Source of the DNA: Bog-473 sp036502025
GTDB taxonomy: Bacteria > Actinomycetota > Acidimicrobiia > Acidimicrobiales > RAAP-2
NCBI GenBank assembly: GCA_036502025.1
Contig: DASXZJ010000126.1
Location: 20,781-84,780, forward strand
Direction of reading: 5' to 3'
DNA: 64,000 bases
Position numbers and translations under genes: made by a program. Below, piece after piece: positions 52,383 to 61,011 of the stretch. Below the pieces are notes generated by a model. The model was not told the origin of the DNA and did no database searches. It was given only the letters and a program-made list of their open reading frames with translations. Every line of letters begins with the position of its first letter. Positions within the stretch are counted from its first letter, which is position 1.

Positions 52383-52398
52383 TTGACAAGACTGTCAA
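52383..52398. promoter_or_regulatory. Family A operator, site 8 (perfect)
   Basis: TTGACA-AGAC-TGTCAA, a perfect site followed by TATAAGCT; TAAGCT (52403-52408) ends eight bases before the P450 ATG at 52417, giving a probably leaderless transcript. Confidence 0.65.
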
Positions 52399-52416
52399 GT
52401 TATAAGCTCGTCCCCG

Positions 52417-53661
52417 ATGCGCACCTGCCCGATCGCCCACGGATACGACCCGCTCGATCCAGCGGTTGTCGCGGATCCCTTCCCGGTCCTGCGACGCCTA
52501 CGCGAAGAGGGCCCGGTCTTCTACGTGGTGGAACTCGACCACTACATCGTCACCCGGTTCGACGACATAGAGGCCATCCTGAAGGACCGGGAGACGTGGT
52601 CGGCCGCCAACGCGTCATCCCCCCTGATCCCGGTGGGCCCGGCGGCGCAGGAGATCCTGACTGCTGGCTTCAAGCGAGTGCCGACGCTCAACAACGCGGA
52701 TCCGCCGCGTCACGGCCCGATGCGCAAGTCGGTGCTGGCCGTCATGACCCCGCGTCGCCTCCGGGCGCTCGAACCCGTCCTGCGCGCCTACGCCATCTCG
52801 CTCGTCAAGGGATTCGAGGCGGCGCCGGAGATCGACTTCGTCGCGGAGTACTCCTTTCCGTTTCCGGGATTCGCCGGATTCAGCCTGCTCGGCTTCCCCG
52901 ACTCGGACACGGACACGCTGAAGGAGTGGAGCCGGACGCGGGTCCTGCTCACCTACGGTCGACTCTCCGAGGAAGAACAGGTGGCCACGGCCAAGGACGT
53001 CGTGGCCATGTGGCGCTACGTCGAGGACTTCGTCGCCCAACGGACGGCCGACCCGCTCGATGACCTGACCAGTGACCTCGCCAGACTGGCCCATGACAGG
53101 CCTGACCAGCTGAGTACCTTCGACATCGTCAACATCGTGTACTCCATGGCACTGGCCGGCCACGAGACGACCATGAACACCATCGGCAGCGGCGTCTACG
53201 CCCTCCTGCGAGAACGGGAGCAGTGGCAGCGCCTTATTGACGAGCCCGCGTTGATCCCCAACGCGGTGGAAGAGATCCTCCGCTTCGACGGCCCCGTGCT
53301 CAATCATCGACGCGTGGCCAAAGTCGACACCACCATCGGCGATGTCGACCTTCCGGCCGGGTCCCGCATCATGATGTGCTTCGCCTCGGCCGACCGCGAT
53401 CCCACCCACTTCGGGGAGGATGCCGATACATTCCGGGTGGACCGCTCGGAGGCCGAGTTGCACCTCGCCTTTGGGAAGGGGGCGCACCTCTGCCTCGGGG
53501 CGGCCCTGGGCCGGCTGGAGACCCAGATCACCCTCGAACTCCTCACCACGATGACCCCTGACATGGAGCTGGTTCCCGACCAGGAACTCCGGTACAGCCC
53601 GAACGCGCTGTTCCGCGGCCTCAGATCCCTGATGGTCGCGCCCGGTGGCAACGGGAAGTGA
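52417..53661 (+). CDS. Cytochrome P450
   Basis: A 414-aa soluble bacterial P450. The I-helix oxygen motif is 'MALAGHETTMNTIG' (about 245-258), ExxR is in 'AVEEILRFDGPV' (about 285), and the haem Cys lies in 'FGKGAHLCLGAALGRLE' (about 359). 'DPPRHGPMRKSV' matches the C-helix region. It should hydroxylate or epoxidise the pathway substrate, taking electrons from a small iron-sulfur protein. No typical ferredoxin or ferredoxin reductase gene is in the window, but the next gene, overlapping by four bases, encodes a four-Cys protein that could serve. Confidence 0.95.
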   Translation: MRTCPIAHGYDPLDPAVVADPFPVLRRLREEGPVFYVVELDHYIVTRFDDIEAILKDRETWSAANASSPLIPVGPAAQEILTAGFKRVPTLNNADPPRHGPMRKSVLAVMTPRRLRALEPVLRAYAISLVKGFEAAPEIDFVAEYSFPFPGFAGFSLLGFPDSDTDTLKEWSRTRVLLTYGRLSEEEQVATAKDVVAMWRYVEDFVAQRTADPLDDLTSDLARLAHDRPDQLSTFDIVNIVYSMALAGHETTMNTIGSGVYALLREREQWQRLIDEPALIPNAVEEILRFDGPVLNHRRVAKVDTTIGDVDLPAGSRIMMCFASADRDPTHFGEDADTFRVDRSEAELHLAFGKGAHLCLGAALGRLETQITLELLTTMTPDMELVPDQELRYSPNALFRGLRSLMVAPGGNGK

Positions 53662-53876
53662 GCGAGCCCGAGATAGACGAGGCGAGGTTCGCCCAGGCTC
53701 AACGGGCGGTCAAGGTCTCGGCACTGCAGGCGGGTCCGTCCGACGGTGACCGCTGCGCCGGGTGCTTCTACTACCTCGAGCCGGGTGATGAGTTCGCCTT
53801 CTGCTGGCACGAGAAGCTGCAGATCCTCGTGGGAGCCGACTGGTGGTGCCACTACTGGGAGATGGCCGATTCGTGA
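53658..53876 (+). CDS. HiPIP-like small iron-sulfur protein, candidate P450 partner
   Basis: A 72-aa protein with Cys33, 36, 49 and 64 (C-x2-C-x12-C-x14-C) in an aromatic context: 'RCAGCFYYL', 'FAFCWHEK', 'GADWWCHYWEM'. This spacing and the Trp-rich last segment resemble high-potential iron-sulfur proteins and the small subunits of benzylsuccinate synthase, which hold a [4Fe-4S] cluster. There is no signal peptide, unlike classical HiPIPs. GTGA overlaps couple it to the P450 upstream and the thioesterase downstream. An electron-transfer role for the P450 is inferred; a zinc site is the alternative. Confidence 0.6.
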   Translation: MSEPEIDEARFAQAQRAVKVSALQAGPSDGDRCAGCFYYLEPGDEFAFCWHEKLQILVGADWWCHYWEMADS

Positions 53877-54739
53877 GCGGCGGTCACGCCCGGTCGGTGC
53901 TGCACGAACTCCTCGGGTTGCGACCGACGACCGACCGGCACCGCTGGCACCAGATGGTCGGCACCGCCGTGGCGACCACGACCGGAGCCCTCCAGGGGGG
54001 CGCCGCGTTCGCGGCGGCGATTGAGGCGACTGTGGGCGCTACGGGCCGGCCGCTCCGGTGGGCCACCGCGCAATTCATCTCCCATGTCCAGCGTGGATCG
54101 GAGGTGGACATCGACATCACGGTCCCGGTGGACGGGCACCACCTGAGCCAGGCCCGCGCCGTCATGCACTGCGAGGGGAGCGAGATCCTGACCATGCTGG
54201 CCGCCCTGGGTGAACGCCCGCTCCCCTTCGGCGGCCTCTGGCCGGTCCCCCCGGACGTTCCGGCCCCCGAGGATTGCCCCGAACGCCTGGTGCCCGGGAA
54301 GTCAGGGCCCTCGATCCTCCAGACCTTCGATCGCCGAGCGGCCGTCGGCCGGTCCTACACCGAGGTGGACGGGCACCCCGGCCCCGGGCGCTCGGCCAGC
54401 TGGTTCAGGCTGCCCAACGGCCGACGCATGGTCGGCGCGGGGGACCTTGCCCTCATCGGGGATTTCCTGATGGTCGAGTTCGCCGACGCCCTCGGGGTGC
54501 CGTGCACGGGCGCCAGCCTCGACAACACGGTCCGCGTGGCCGGCCTCGACGAGACGGAGTGGGTGTTGCTCGACGCATCCGTCCACTCGGTGTCGGGCGG
54601 GCTCGGCTACGGGACGGCCCACCTCTGGTCCCAAACGGGTGGCCTGCTCGGGACCACGTCGCAGTCCCTCGTCATCCGGGCGCTGACCCCCGACGGCGAG
54701 CTCCCAGACCGGCCGGGGAAACGGATCGTCGGTAACTGA
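53873..54739 (+). CDS. Acyl-CoA thioesterase, double hot-dog (TesB/4HBT_3) type
   Basis: A 288-aa protein with two hot-dog halves. The first (about 1-125) has 'GALQGGAAFAAAIEATVGAT' and 'WATAQFISHVQRGSEVDIDI'; the second (about 150-288) has 'SASWFRLPNGRRMVG', 'ASLDNTVRVAGL' and 'SVSGGLGYGTAHLWSQTGGL'. The pattern 'D.SVHS..GG.G...LW...G.L' is typical of TesB-like thioesterases. It hydrolyses an acyl-CoA, perhaps releasing the acid for P450 action or export. The GTG overlaps the upstream stop. It is the last gene of the P450 operon and converges on the second importer. Confidence 0.75.
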   Translation: MSGGHARSVLHELLGLRPTTDRHRWHQMVGTAVATTTGALQGGAAFAAAIEATVGATGRPLRWATAQFISHVQRGSEVDIDITVPVDGHHLSQARAVMHCEGSEILTMLAALGERPLPFGGLWPVPPDVPAPEDCPERLVPGKSGPSILQTFDRRAAVGRSYTEVDGHPGPGRSASWFRLPNGRRMVGAGDLALIGDFLMVEFADALGVPCTGASLDNTVRVAGLDETEWVLLDASVHSVSGGLGYGTAHLWSQTGGLLGTTSQSLVIRALTPDGELPDRPGKRIVGN

Positions 54740-54776
54740 GGTTCACGAGCCGATCAAAAGGGTCGCTCTGGCGAGT

Positions 54777-54798
54777 GCGAGAGGCCACGCGGTCTCGC
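54777..54798. terminator. Possible hairpin between convergent operons
   Basis: GCGAGA and TCTCGC form a 6-base perfect stem with a 10-base loop, 38 bases after the thioesterase stop and 57 bases before the convergent LivF stop. There is no T-run, so termination by this hairpin is uncertain. Confidence 0.3.
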
Positions 54799-54854
54799 CA
54801 TGCTGCCTCCGGGCGGTCAAGGGAGCGCAGCCTGACGACGAGAGCCGGGTGCGC

Positions 54855-55625
54855 TCATGGCCCACCAAGGAAGACGGCACGAGCGATGTCATCACGCTCG
54901 CAGAGCTCCGCCGTCAATCCTTCGAATCGAACGCTCCCCCGTTCCATGAACACGGCGCGCTCGCACATCGCGGCGGCAATGTTGAGGCTCTGCTCGACCA
55001 TGACGATGGTGACACCGCTGGCATGCACTCGCCGCACCGCCTCGAGGAGTTCCTGCACCACGACCGGCGCGAGCCCGAGAGACAGTTCATCGATGCACAG
55101 GAGCTCGGGGTCCTGTAGGACCGCCTTCGCCAAGGCCAGCTGTTGCTGCTCGCCACCAGACAGGCTGCCGGCCTTTTGCCACTGCCGGCGCCCCAATACG
55201 GGGAACAACTCCATGACGGTCGCCTGCCGCTTGCGTCGCTCCTGCCTGCTCTTGTGGAACACGAGACTCTGCATGTCCAGGTTCTCAGCCACCGTCAGGT
55301 CGTTGAAGACCCCATGCCCACCGATCACCAATGCGATGCCTTGGTCTGCCAGCTTCTCCGCTCGCACGCCGGCAATGTCCTTGCCTTTGAAGCAGATCTC
55401 CCCCACCCTCGGCCGCTCGAGACCGCAGATCGTGCGAAGCAAGGTCGACTTGCCGGCGCCGTTTGTGCCGAGCAGGGCGAGCGCCTCACCTCGCCGCACC
55501 GTCAGATGCATGTTGAACAGCACCTGTACGGACCCGTAGGAGAAGTCAAGCTTCCGCACGGTGAGCAGCGCATCGCCCTCGACCTCCCGGCGTAGTTCCG
55601 GGTGTGCCGCCATGGCTAGTTCCAT
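54855..55625 (-). CDS. LivF-type ABC transporter ATP-binding protein (second importer)
   Basis: A 256-aa ABC ATPase with Walker A 'GTNGAGKSTLLRTICG', signature 'LSGGEQQQLALAKAVLQ', Walker B 'LLCIDELSLGLAP' and 'MVEQSLN'. The second residue of Walker A is Thr where LivF usually has Pro. The ATG at 55625 has GGAG about six bases ahead and overlaps the end of the binding-protein gene by ten bases; an ATG at 55613 is the alternative. It is the last gene of the 59997-54855 operon. Confidence 0.85.
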   Translation of the reverse strand: MELAMAAHPELRREVEGDALLTVRKLDFSYGSVQVLFNMHLTVRRGEALALLGTNGAGKSTLLRTICGLERPRVGEICFKGKDIAGVRAEKLADQGIALVIGGHGVFNDLTVAENLDMQSLVFHKSRQERRKRQATVMELFPVLGRRQWQKAGSLSGGEQQQLALAKAVLQDPELLCIDELSLGLAPVVVQELLEAVRRVHASGVTIVMVEQSLNIAAAMCERAVFMERGSVRFEGLTAELCERDDIARAVFLGGP

Positions 55626-57193
55626 CCGTCACTCCAGGCAAGGTTCGTGACCTTCCAGCAGGTGCAGCTCGTGTACCACTCGGCCGGCCGCCATTGCTGT
55701 CCTCCGGTCGGATCCTGAGCATTGGTCACATCCATCGGACCGTCGGGGTACGAGAGGGTGAGCGGCCCCGCTTTCACCAGGCCGCCGGCCAGGGCAGTTC
55801 GAGAGAGCGCCGTCAGGTTCTGCATTGCGGCAGCCAGGATCGCCACCTGGCCACAGGCCTCGCCATCGAGTTGACCGGCGAGGCGGTGCTGATCATCGGC
55901 GGGCGCCTGACCGGCCGCACTCGCCAACTTGTCGCAGTTCGTGGTGGCGGCGTTGGGCTGGTAGCCGGGTGTGTTGGACCCACCCTCCTGATCGGTGGTG
56001 ATGGCGATCGCACCGTTGAAATTTGGAGAAATGGCGCCAGAATTATCAGCTATGAGTGCCATGGACTGATCGTTCATCATCACGTACTTGGGATGGTAAT
56101 TCTGCAGCTGGGCATAGGTGGCAAAGTCGGTGATGATCGCCCTGGCCGTTTCGAGGACGGTGGTGATCCCGGCGGAGTGGAACTGCTCAACGGCAGAGAG
56201 ATCCTGGGCCGGAGTGTCCGGCTCCGCGGACGAGGTATCGCACCCGTAATTGAAGGTCGATGCGATGCTAATTCCGATGGACGCCAGGTCTGCGGCAATC
56301 GCCGTATTCTGTTCGGGGTAGCAACTCTGCTCGATGATGCCGATCTTTTGGCCCGAGAGCAGCCCAAGCTGCTGAGCACCGAATATGTAGTCCTTGATCA
56401 ATCGGTCGTAGTCCGTTGTCGAGCTCAATACATAGGGATAGAACTGCTGCATGGCGGGCGTCTGCGGAGACGTATAGAAGAGGTTGGGGACGGACGCCTG
56501 CGCAAGGCAGTTGAACTCCTGCGGGTTGTACATATTGTTGATCACCGCGAAATCGCCGTCCTGCTGTATCTGCAAGCAGAGTGCCTGCTCGCCACTGGCC
56601 GAGAGCACGTTGTCGCCGTAGTACACGGGAACCACTTTCCGACATTGGATGCCGCCGAAGCCGTTGTAGAGATTGAATACGGCGTTGTACATGGCTTCTT
56701 CGTCCTGCGCCGAGGGGACACCGAGCAGTGCGTTGAGGGCCCCAAGGTTCACCACGACGACGCCAACCTTGATCTGGGTGGAGGAGATTCCGGTCGTGGA
56801 GCCGGACAGACAGCTCGGCGACGCCGGCGTGGTGGGGGTGACGCTCGAGCCCCCAACCGCGGGAGCGGTCGCCACCCCGCCCGATGAGCCCGATGCGTCC
56901 GGTGGCGCCGCGGCACCGATCACACCCCCGGTTGACGCCTGGGAGCCACTGGAGGAACCCGCGGGCACGGTGGAACCGGGAGTCACCGCGCCGGGAGTTG
57001 TCGTGGTCGTGGGCTGGGCAGACGTGCGTCCCGCGACTCCGGCGTTCGCGGCGGCGGAGAGGGGGTTCGACGAAGCCGGCACCAGGGCCCACGCCAACAG
57101 ACCAACCGCCAGAATCGCCGCGACGGCAGTGAAGGCTCTCTCTGGCACCGGCCCCTGCCGCGACCACAAGCGGAACTCTTGGAACGCCTTCAT
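55616..57193 (-). CDS. ABC transporter substrate-binding protein, membrane-anchored (second importer)
   Basis: A 525-aa receptor. Residues about 21-38 are a hydrophobic segment ('AFTAVAAILAVGLLAWALV') after a short basic N terminus, followed by a linker of about 85 residues rich in Thr, Ser, Gly, Pro and Ala. The binding domain begins near 130 ('QIKVGVVVVNLGALNALLG') and is of the Liv type. It has about ten Cys, several probably in disulfides, ending 'WYTSCTCWKVTNLAW'. It differs from the shorter receptor at 17721 and may bind a different ligand. The gene lies 2 bases from the fused permease gene. Confidence 0.8.
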   Translation of the reverse strand: MKAFQEFRLWSRQGPVPERAFTAVAAILAVGLLAWALVPASSNPLSAAANAGVAGRTSAQPTTTTTPGAVTPGSTVPAGSSSGSQASTGGVIGAAAPPDASGSSGGVATAPAVGGSSVTPTTPASPSCLSGSTTGISSTQIKVGVVVVNLGALNALLGVPSAQDEEAMYNAVFNLYNGFGGIQCRKVVPVYYGDNVLSASGEQALCLQIQQDGDFAVINNMYNPQEFNCLAQASVPNLFYTSPQTPAMQQFYPYVLSSTTDYDRLIKDYIFGAQQLGLLSGQKIGIIEQSCYPEQNTAIAADLASIGISIASTFNYGCDTSSAEPDTPAQDLSAVEQFHSAGITTVLETARAIITDFATYAQLQNYHPKYVMMNDQSMALIADNSGAISPNFNGAIAITTDQEGGSNTPGYQPNAATTNCDKLASAAGQAPADDQHRLAGQLDGEACGQVAILAAAMQNLTALSRTALAGGLVKAGPLTLSYPDGPMDVTNAQDPTGGQQWRPAEWYTSCTCWKVTNLAWSDGWN

Positions 57194-57195
57194 CG

Positions 57196-59997
57196 CTACT
57201 CCTCCCCTAACCGTTGCTCATCGCTGGACGCCACGCCAGCCGTCACTGGAGTGACTTGTGATCCGTTGGAGCGGGCTATCGCGGTCTCGTCGGTACCGAG
57301 ATAACTGGCAACGACGAGCGGGTTGGCCCGAATCTCCTCCGGTGTACCGACGGCGATCATCCGGCCCTCAACCATGGCGTAGACCCGGTCGCACAGTCCC
57401 ATCAGCAAGGGCATGTCGTGCTCGACAATCACGATGGCGCAGTCCAATTCCTCACGGAGGCGACGAAGGAGCGGCCCGAAGGCTTCCGTCTCGCGTTGCG
57501 CGATGCCGGCGGTTGGCTCGTCCAGGAGGAGGAGTTTCGGCTTGCCGGCCACCTGGAGCGCGAGGTCACAGATGCGTCGACTGCCGGTGGAGAGATCGCC
57601 CGTCGATGTGTCGGCGAAGTCGCTCAGACCCATGCGAGCAATCAGCTCGTCCGCCTCCAGGCGGCAGGCATTCTCCGCCTTGCGAGTCCATGGTGCCCGC
57701 AATATGGATGCAATGATGCCGATCCCCTTGCGTGATCCGATCATCGTTTGCACGGTCTCCCGGACGGTCAGCCCGGGAAAGAGGTGGGCTGATTGGAAAC
57801 TCCGGCCCATGCCCAGTCCGGCCCGAAGATCCGGCGGCAATGTAGTCACATCGGCGCCCAGCAACGTGATCGAGCCACTGGCCGGTCGGATGACCCCGGA
57901 GATGGTGTCAATCAGAGTGCTCTTACCCGCACCATTTGGTCCGATCAACCCAATGATCTCGCCCGAGCGAACTTCCATTGTCGCGCCTTGGAGGGCCCGG
58001 ATCCCGCCGAACCGGACGTGCACATCGGCCACCTCGAGAACGCCACGCCCGATCGCAGCATGGTCGTGGATGAGCTGCGCGGCCTCCAGTTTCTTCAAGA
58101 ACGCATTCCACAGCTTGACGGCGACACCGGCAATACCCGTCGGGTAGATCATGAGGACAACGAGCATCAGCAAGCTGGGAAAGGCAATCTGCAAGGCCGG
58201 CTGTGAGCCCAACAGGAAATAAGTAGGCAGGTACAAGACCATCGCGGCCACGATGGCGCCGCTGATGGACCCCAGTCCGCCGACGACCGGGATCGCCAGG
58301 ACCGAGAGGGAGACTGCCGGCGCGAATTGACCGGGATTTGCCACCAGCCACGCATCGGCCCAGAGGACACCGACCATGCCGGCGAGGAATCCGCTGACCG
58401 CCAGGACGGCCAGCTTGACCGTCGTCGGATTGATGCCCTGCGCCGCGGCGGCACGTTCGTCGTCCCGCACGGCAACGATCAGGCGTCCCGGAGTCGACGT
58501 TTGCAGACTCCGCGCCGCCGCCGCCGCGAGGACCAAGACGGCGACGGAGATCAAATAGATCGAAAGCTGCGTGCGTACATGCCCCAGGCCGTCGAGCAAC
58601 GCCATCGGCTGCAAATCCAATATCGTGCCAGGGGACGACGTGAACCAGCTCTGTTGAAACACCCACTCTGAGGCCACCACGGCGAACCCGAGTGTGGTGA
58701 CCGCCAAGGTCAAACCTTGAATGCGAAGCGCTGGAAGGCCGATGATGAGCATCACTCCCGCACCTGCCAGCCCGCACACCACCAAAAGGGCCACCAGACT
58801 CCACCCATGATGAGCCAACCTCGCCGCGAGGAAGGCGCCGACACCGACAACCGCGAATTGACCCAAGCTCAGCTGGCCGGCCCAGCCGACGAGAATGGTG
58901 AGCGATATCGCCACGATGGCGAACAGCACCACGAGGGTGAGGTCGAACCGATTCGCGTCCGAGCGCAATCCTGGCAGCAGCGGCAGTAGAACCGCCAGGA
59001 AGAGGCCAGCGAAGCCGAGCAGGCGCCGACGGTTGCGGACAACGAACCGACTGGTGACTGCGGACGGTATGCGGCTTCGCGCCGGCTCCCCGAGAACCGC
59101 TCCCTCCGTCGAAAAGACCGACGCGATGAGTCGACCCCGTACGAGGATCACCAGCAGTATCACGAGGAAGAGAACCACCTGCGCCGTTCCCGCATTGGAC
59201 GTTTCGGCGAGGGTGACCTGCTGGACCACTCCGAGAGTCACTCCCCCGACAAGGGCCATGGGAATCGAGACGAAGGCACCGAAGGCGGCGGCGCCCAGGG
59301 CGAGGAGCAACTGGTCCGGTCCGAGCGTCGCGGCATCGAACTGTCCTGGCTGGGACGGAGCAATCAGCACGGCTGACAGCGTTGACAGGGCACCGGCCAG
59401 GCCCCACGTCAGTGTGCTGACCATCGTCGGGGAGATGCCACAGAGCCGGGCGCCATCACGATTGGAGGCCATGGCCCGGACCTTCCTACCGAGCAGGGTG
59501 AATCTCAGGAAGGCTGCAAGCAGACCCACCACAATCGGGCATACGACCATTACTGCCACATCCTGGCCGTGGAGGATCACGCCGCCGACGCTCCAGTGGA
59601 GGTTGAACGGCACGGGGAATCCCTTGTCGATCAGATTGACCGGGCTCGGACCGAAGGCGTTGATGTACAGCAGGGCCGCCAGGAGCTGCGACACCGCGAG
59701 CGTGAGCAACAGCAGCGACGTGCTCGACGCCCTGCGGGCACGCATTCTTGAAACGAAGAGGCGATCGACCGCGATGCCGGTTACCGCCCCGATGGCGAGG
59801 CAGACCAGGATGGCCGGCACGTAGCCCCAGCCCCAATCGAGCATGAGCTTCGCCAAGAAGACGGCAGGGAACGCTCCGAGCTGGCCGTGGGCCAGATTCA
59901 AGAATCGATCAGATCGGTAGACCAGAACGAGCCCTACGGCCAAGAGGCCGATCAACATCCCCGAAAGCACACCCAACACGAGCGTCCCGCCGTTCAC
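57196..59997 (-). CDS. Branched-chain-type ABC transporter, LivH-LivM-LivG fusion (second importer)
   Basis: A 933-aa chain with the same layout as the protein at 14944. It has a LivH-type permease (about 1-300, 'GLLAVGLVLVYRSDRFLNLA'), a LivM-type permease (about 320-640, 'GWAGQLSLGQFAVVGVGAFL') and a LivG ATPase (about 665-933). The ATPase has Walker A 'GPNGAGKST' (about 688), signature 'STGSRRICDLALQVAG' (about 803, Ser in place of Gln) and Walker B 'LLLLDEPTAG'. The LivM part keeps 'VVGGLGSISGAIVAA', the Gly-rich loop lost in the first fusion. It is the first gene of its operon. Confidence 0.9.
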   Translation of the reverse strand: MNGGTLVLGVLSGMLIGLLAVGLVLVYRSDRFLNLAHGQLGAFPAVFLAKLMLDWGWGYVPAILVCLAIGAVTGIAVDRLFVSRMRARRASSTSLLLLTLAVSQLLAALLYINAFGPSPVNLIDKGFPVPFNLHWSVGGVILHGQDVAVMVVCPIVVGLLAAFLRFTLLGRKVRAMASNRDGARLCGISPTMVSTLTWGLAGALSTLSAVLIAPSQPGQFDAATLGPDQLLLALGAAAFGAFVSIPMALVGGVTLGVVQQVTLAETSNAGTAQVVLFLVILLVILVRGRLIASVFSTEGAVLGEPARSRIPSAVTSRFVVRNRRRLLGFAGLFLAVLLPLLPGLRSDANRFDLTLVVLFAIVAISLTILVGWAGQLSLGQFAVVGVGAFLAARLAHHGWSLVALLVVCGLAGAGVMLIIGLPALRIQGLTLAVTTLGFAVVASEWVFQQSWFTSSPGTILDLQPMALLDGLGHVRTQLSIYLISVAVLVLAAAAARSLQTSTPGRLIVAVRDDERAAAAQGINPTTVKLAVLAVSGFLAGMVGVLWADAWLVANPGQFAPAVSLSVLAIPVVGGLGSISGAIVAAMVLYLPTYFLLGSQPALQIAFPSLLMLVVLMIYPTGIAGVAVKLWNAFLKKLEAAQLIHDHAAIGRGVLEVADVHVRFGGIRALQGATMEVRSGEIIGLIGPNGAGKSTLIDTISGVIRPASGSITLLGADVTTLPPDLRAGLGMGRSFQSAHLFPGLTVRETVQTMIGSRKGIGIIASILRAPWTRKAENACRLEADELIARMGLSDFADTSTGDLSTGSRRICDLALQVAGKPKLLLLDEPTAGIAQRETEAFGPLLRRLREELDCAIVIVEHDMPLLMGLCDRVYAMVEGRMIAVGTPEEIRANPLVVASYLGTDETAIARSNGSQVTPVTAGVASSDEQRLGEE

Positions 59998-60341
59998 CGC
60001 AATCGCCTCTCGGAGGGTCCGATCTCCTTCATCTGCGACGATTCGAGAGCAGTCGCCTGATATGAAAGTCGTTCACCCGATTTCTGAGGGTGGCTCCGGG
60101 GGACCAAGGCCCCGATACGTGAGGAGCCTGACGCGATGCGGCAGCGTCTTCCGCCTTGAGCCCAGCCCTCGTGTCTCTTCATCCCGCCCCGTAATCCCCC
60201 ATCGCCGAGATCTTCGAAGCCGTTACCGGAATACGCCCACCCTTACGGCATTCGCTTTCGTATCCCTTACAGTATCGGGATATCGAATTTCCGTCAACAG
60301 CGTTGATACGTCGGACGTCATCTGACCAAGTAGGGAGTTGT
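59998..60341. other. Intergenic region between importer and decayed SDR
   Basis: This stretch is less GC-rich than its surroundings. It holds the promoter of the minus-strand importer operon and the family B site at 60293. I see no coding sequence; the frames that cross it lack protein-like composition. Confidence 0.45.
60293..60307. promoter_or_regulatory. Family B operator, site 3
   Basis: GTCAACAGCGTTGAT, one base different from the sites at 12724 and 20366. It lies 35 bases before the ATG of the SDR remnant at 60342 and about 300 bases upstream of the importer operon on the other strand. Confidence 0.55.
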
Positions 60342-60547
60342 ATGCCTGAACGAGAGGGCAAGGTGGCACTCATGACCGGTGCTGGGCGCGGCCAGGGGCG
60401 GGACTACGCCACTCCACGGGCCCGGGAGGGAGCTGACACCCTTGAGCCGACAACGTCGCCGGTTCAGCGGCCTTCCCCCATTCGGATCCGGCCAAATGGA
60501 TCACCGGGTTGGCACTGCCCGCAGATGTCGGATGGTGCGTGCGATGA
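60342..60547 (+). pseudogene. SDR gene remnant: N terminus joined out of frame to C terminus
   Basis: From the ATG at 60342 (SD GGGAG) the frame reads 'EGKVALMTGAGRGQGRDYAT', the N-terminal glycine motif of mycofactocin-associated-type SDRs, up to about 60447. From 60449 in another frame the sequence reads 'DPAKWITGLALPADVGW', the typical SDR C terminus, with a natural stop at 60545. The central 200 or so residues are missing. The gene has therefore lost its middle by deletion, but its SD and family B site remain. Confidence 0.6.
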
Positions 60548-61011
60548 GTTCGAAAACGACGCGGTTGGACACGCTGGCTGGCAAGGCCCCCGATCCCATA
60601 GGGGAATCGACCTCAGGGTGCACGGCTATGAGGAGGAGTTCCTCCTGTCGGCAATGCCCCGACGTCCCGCCTGTTCATCGGCCACACGGCCACGCCGATC
60701 AACGCTGGCCAACAGCTAGCCCTCCATGGTCGCAATCACCGTGCAAGTGAAGCAGTCGCACATGCAGGCGACACCCGGTGCGCTTTCAAAGCAGAGGGCG
60801 TCCCGAGCGGGCGCACCTCTCGCTTGGGTCGTCCCGGGTCGCCCCGCCCGGGCCACTCTGGAAGTTGGCCGAACCCGCCAGCCGAACCACTGCGGTGGCA
60901 CGAGAAATCCCGAAGGAGCGTCGAACTGGTCGGACCTTCAATCGCCCCGAATCGGCAGCCGGAAGGTCGATTGAGCGAGCGGTAGATCAGCACCGCCCGA
61001 CACAGCCGGTT
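60548..61011. other. Non-coding or decayed sequence
   Basis: No supported gene. Short frames on both strands have no recognisable domain. The region lies between two SDR remnants and is probably decayed coding DNA. Confidence 0.4.
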
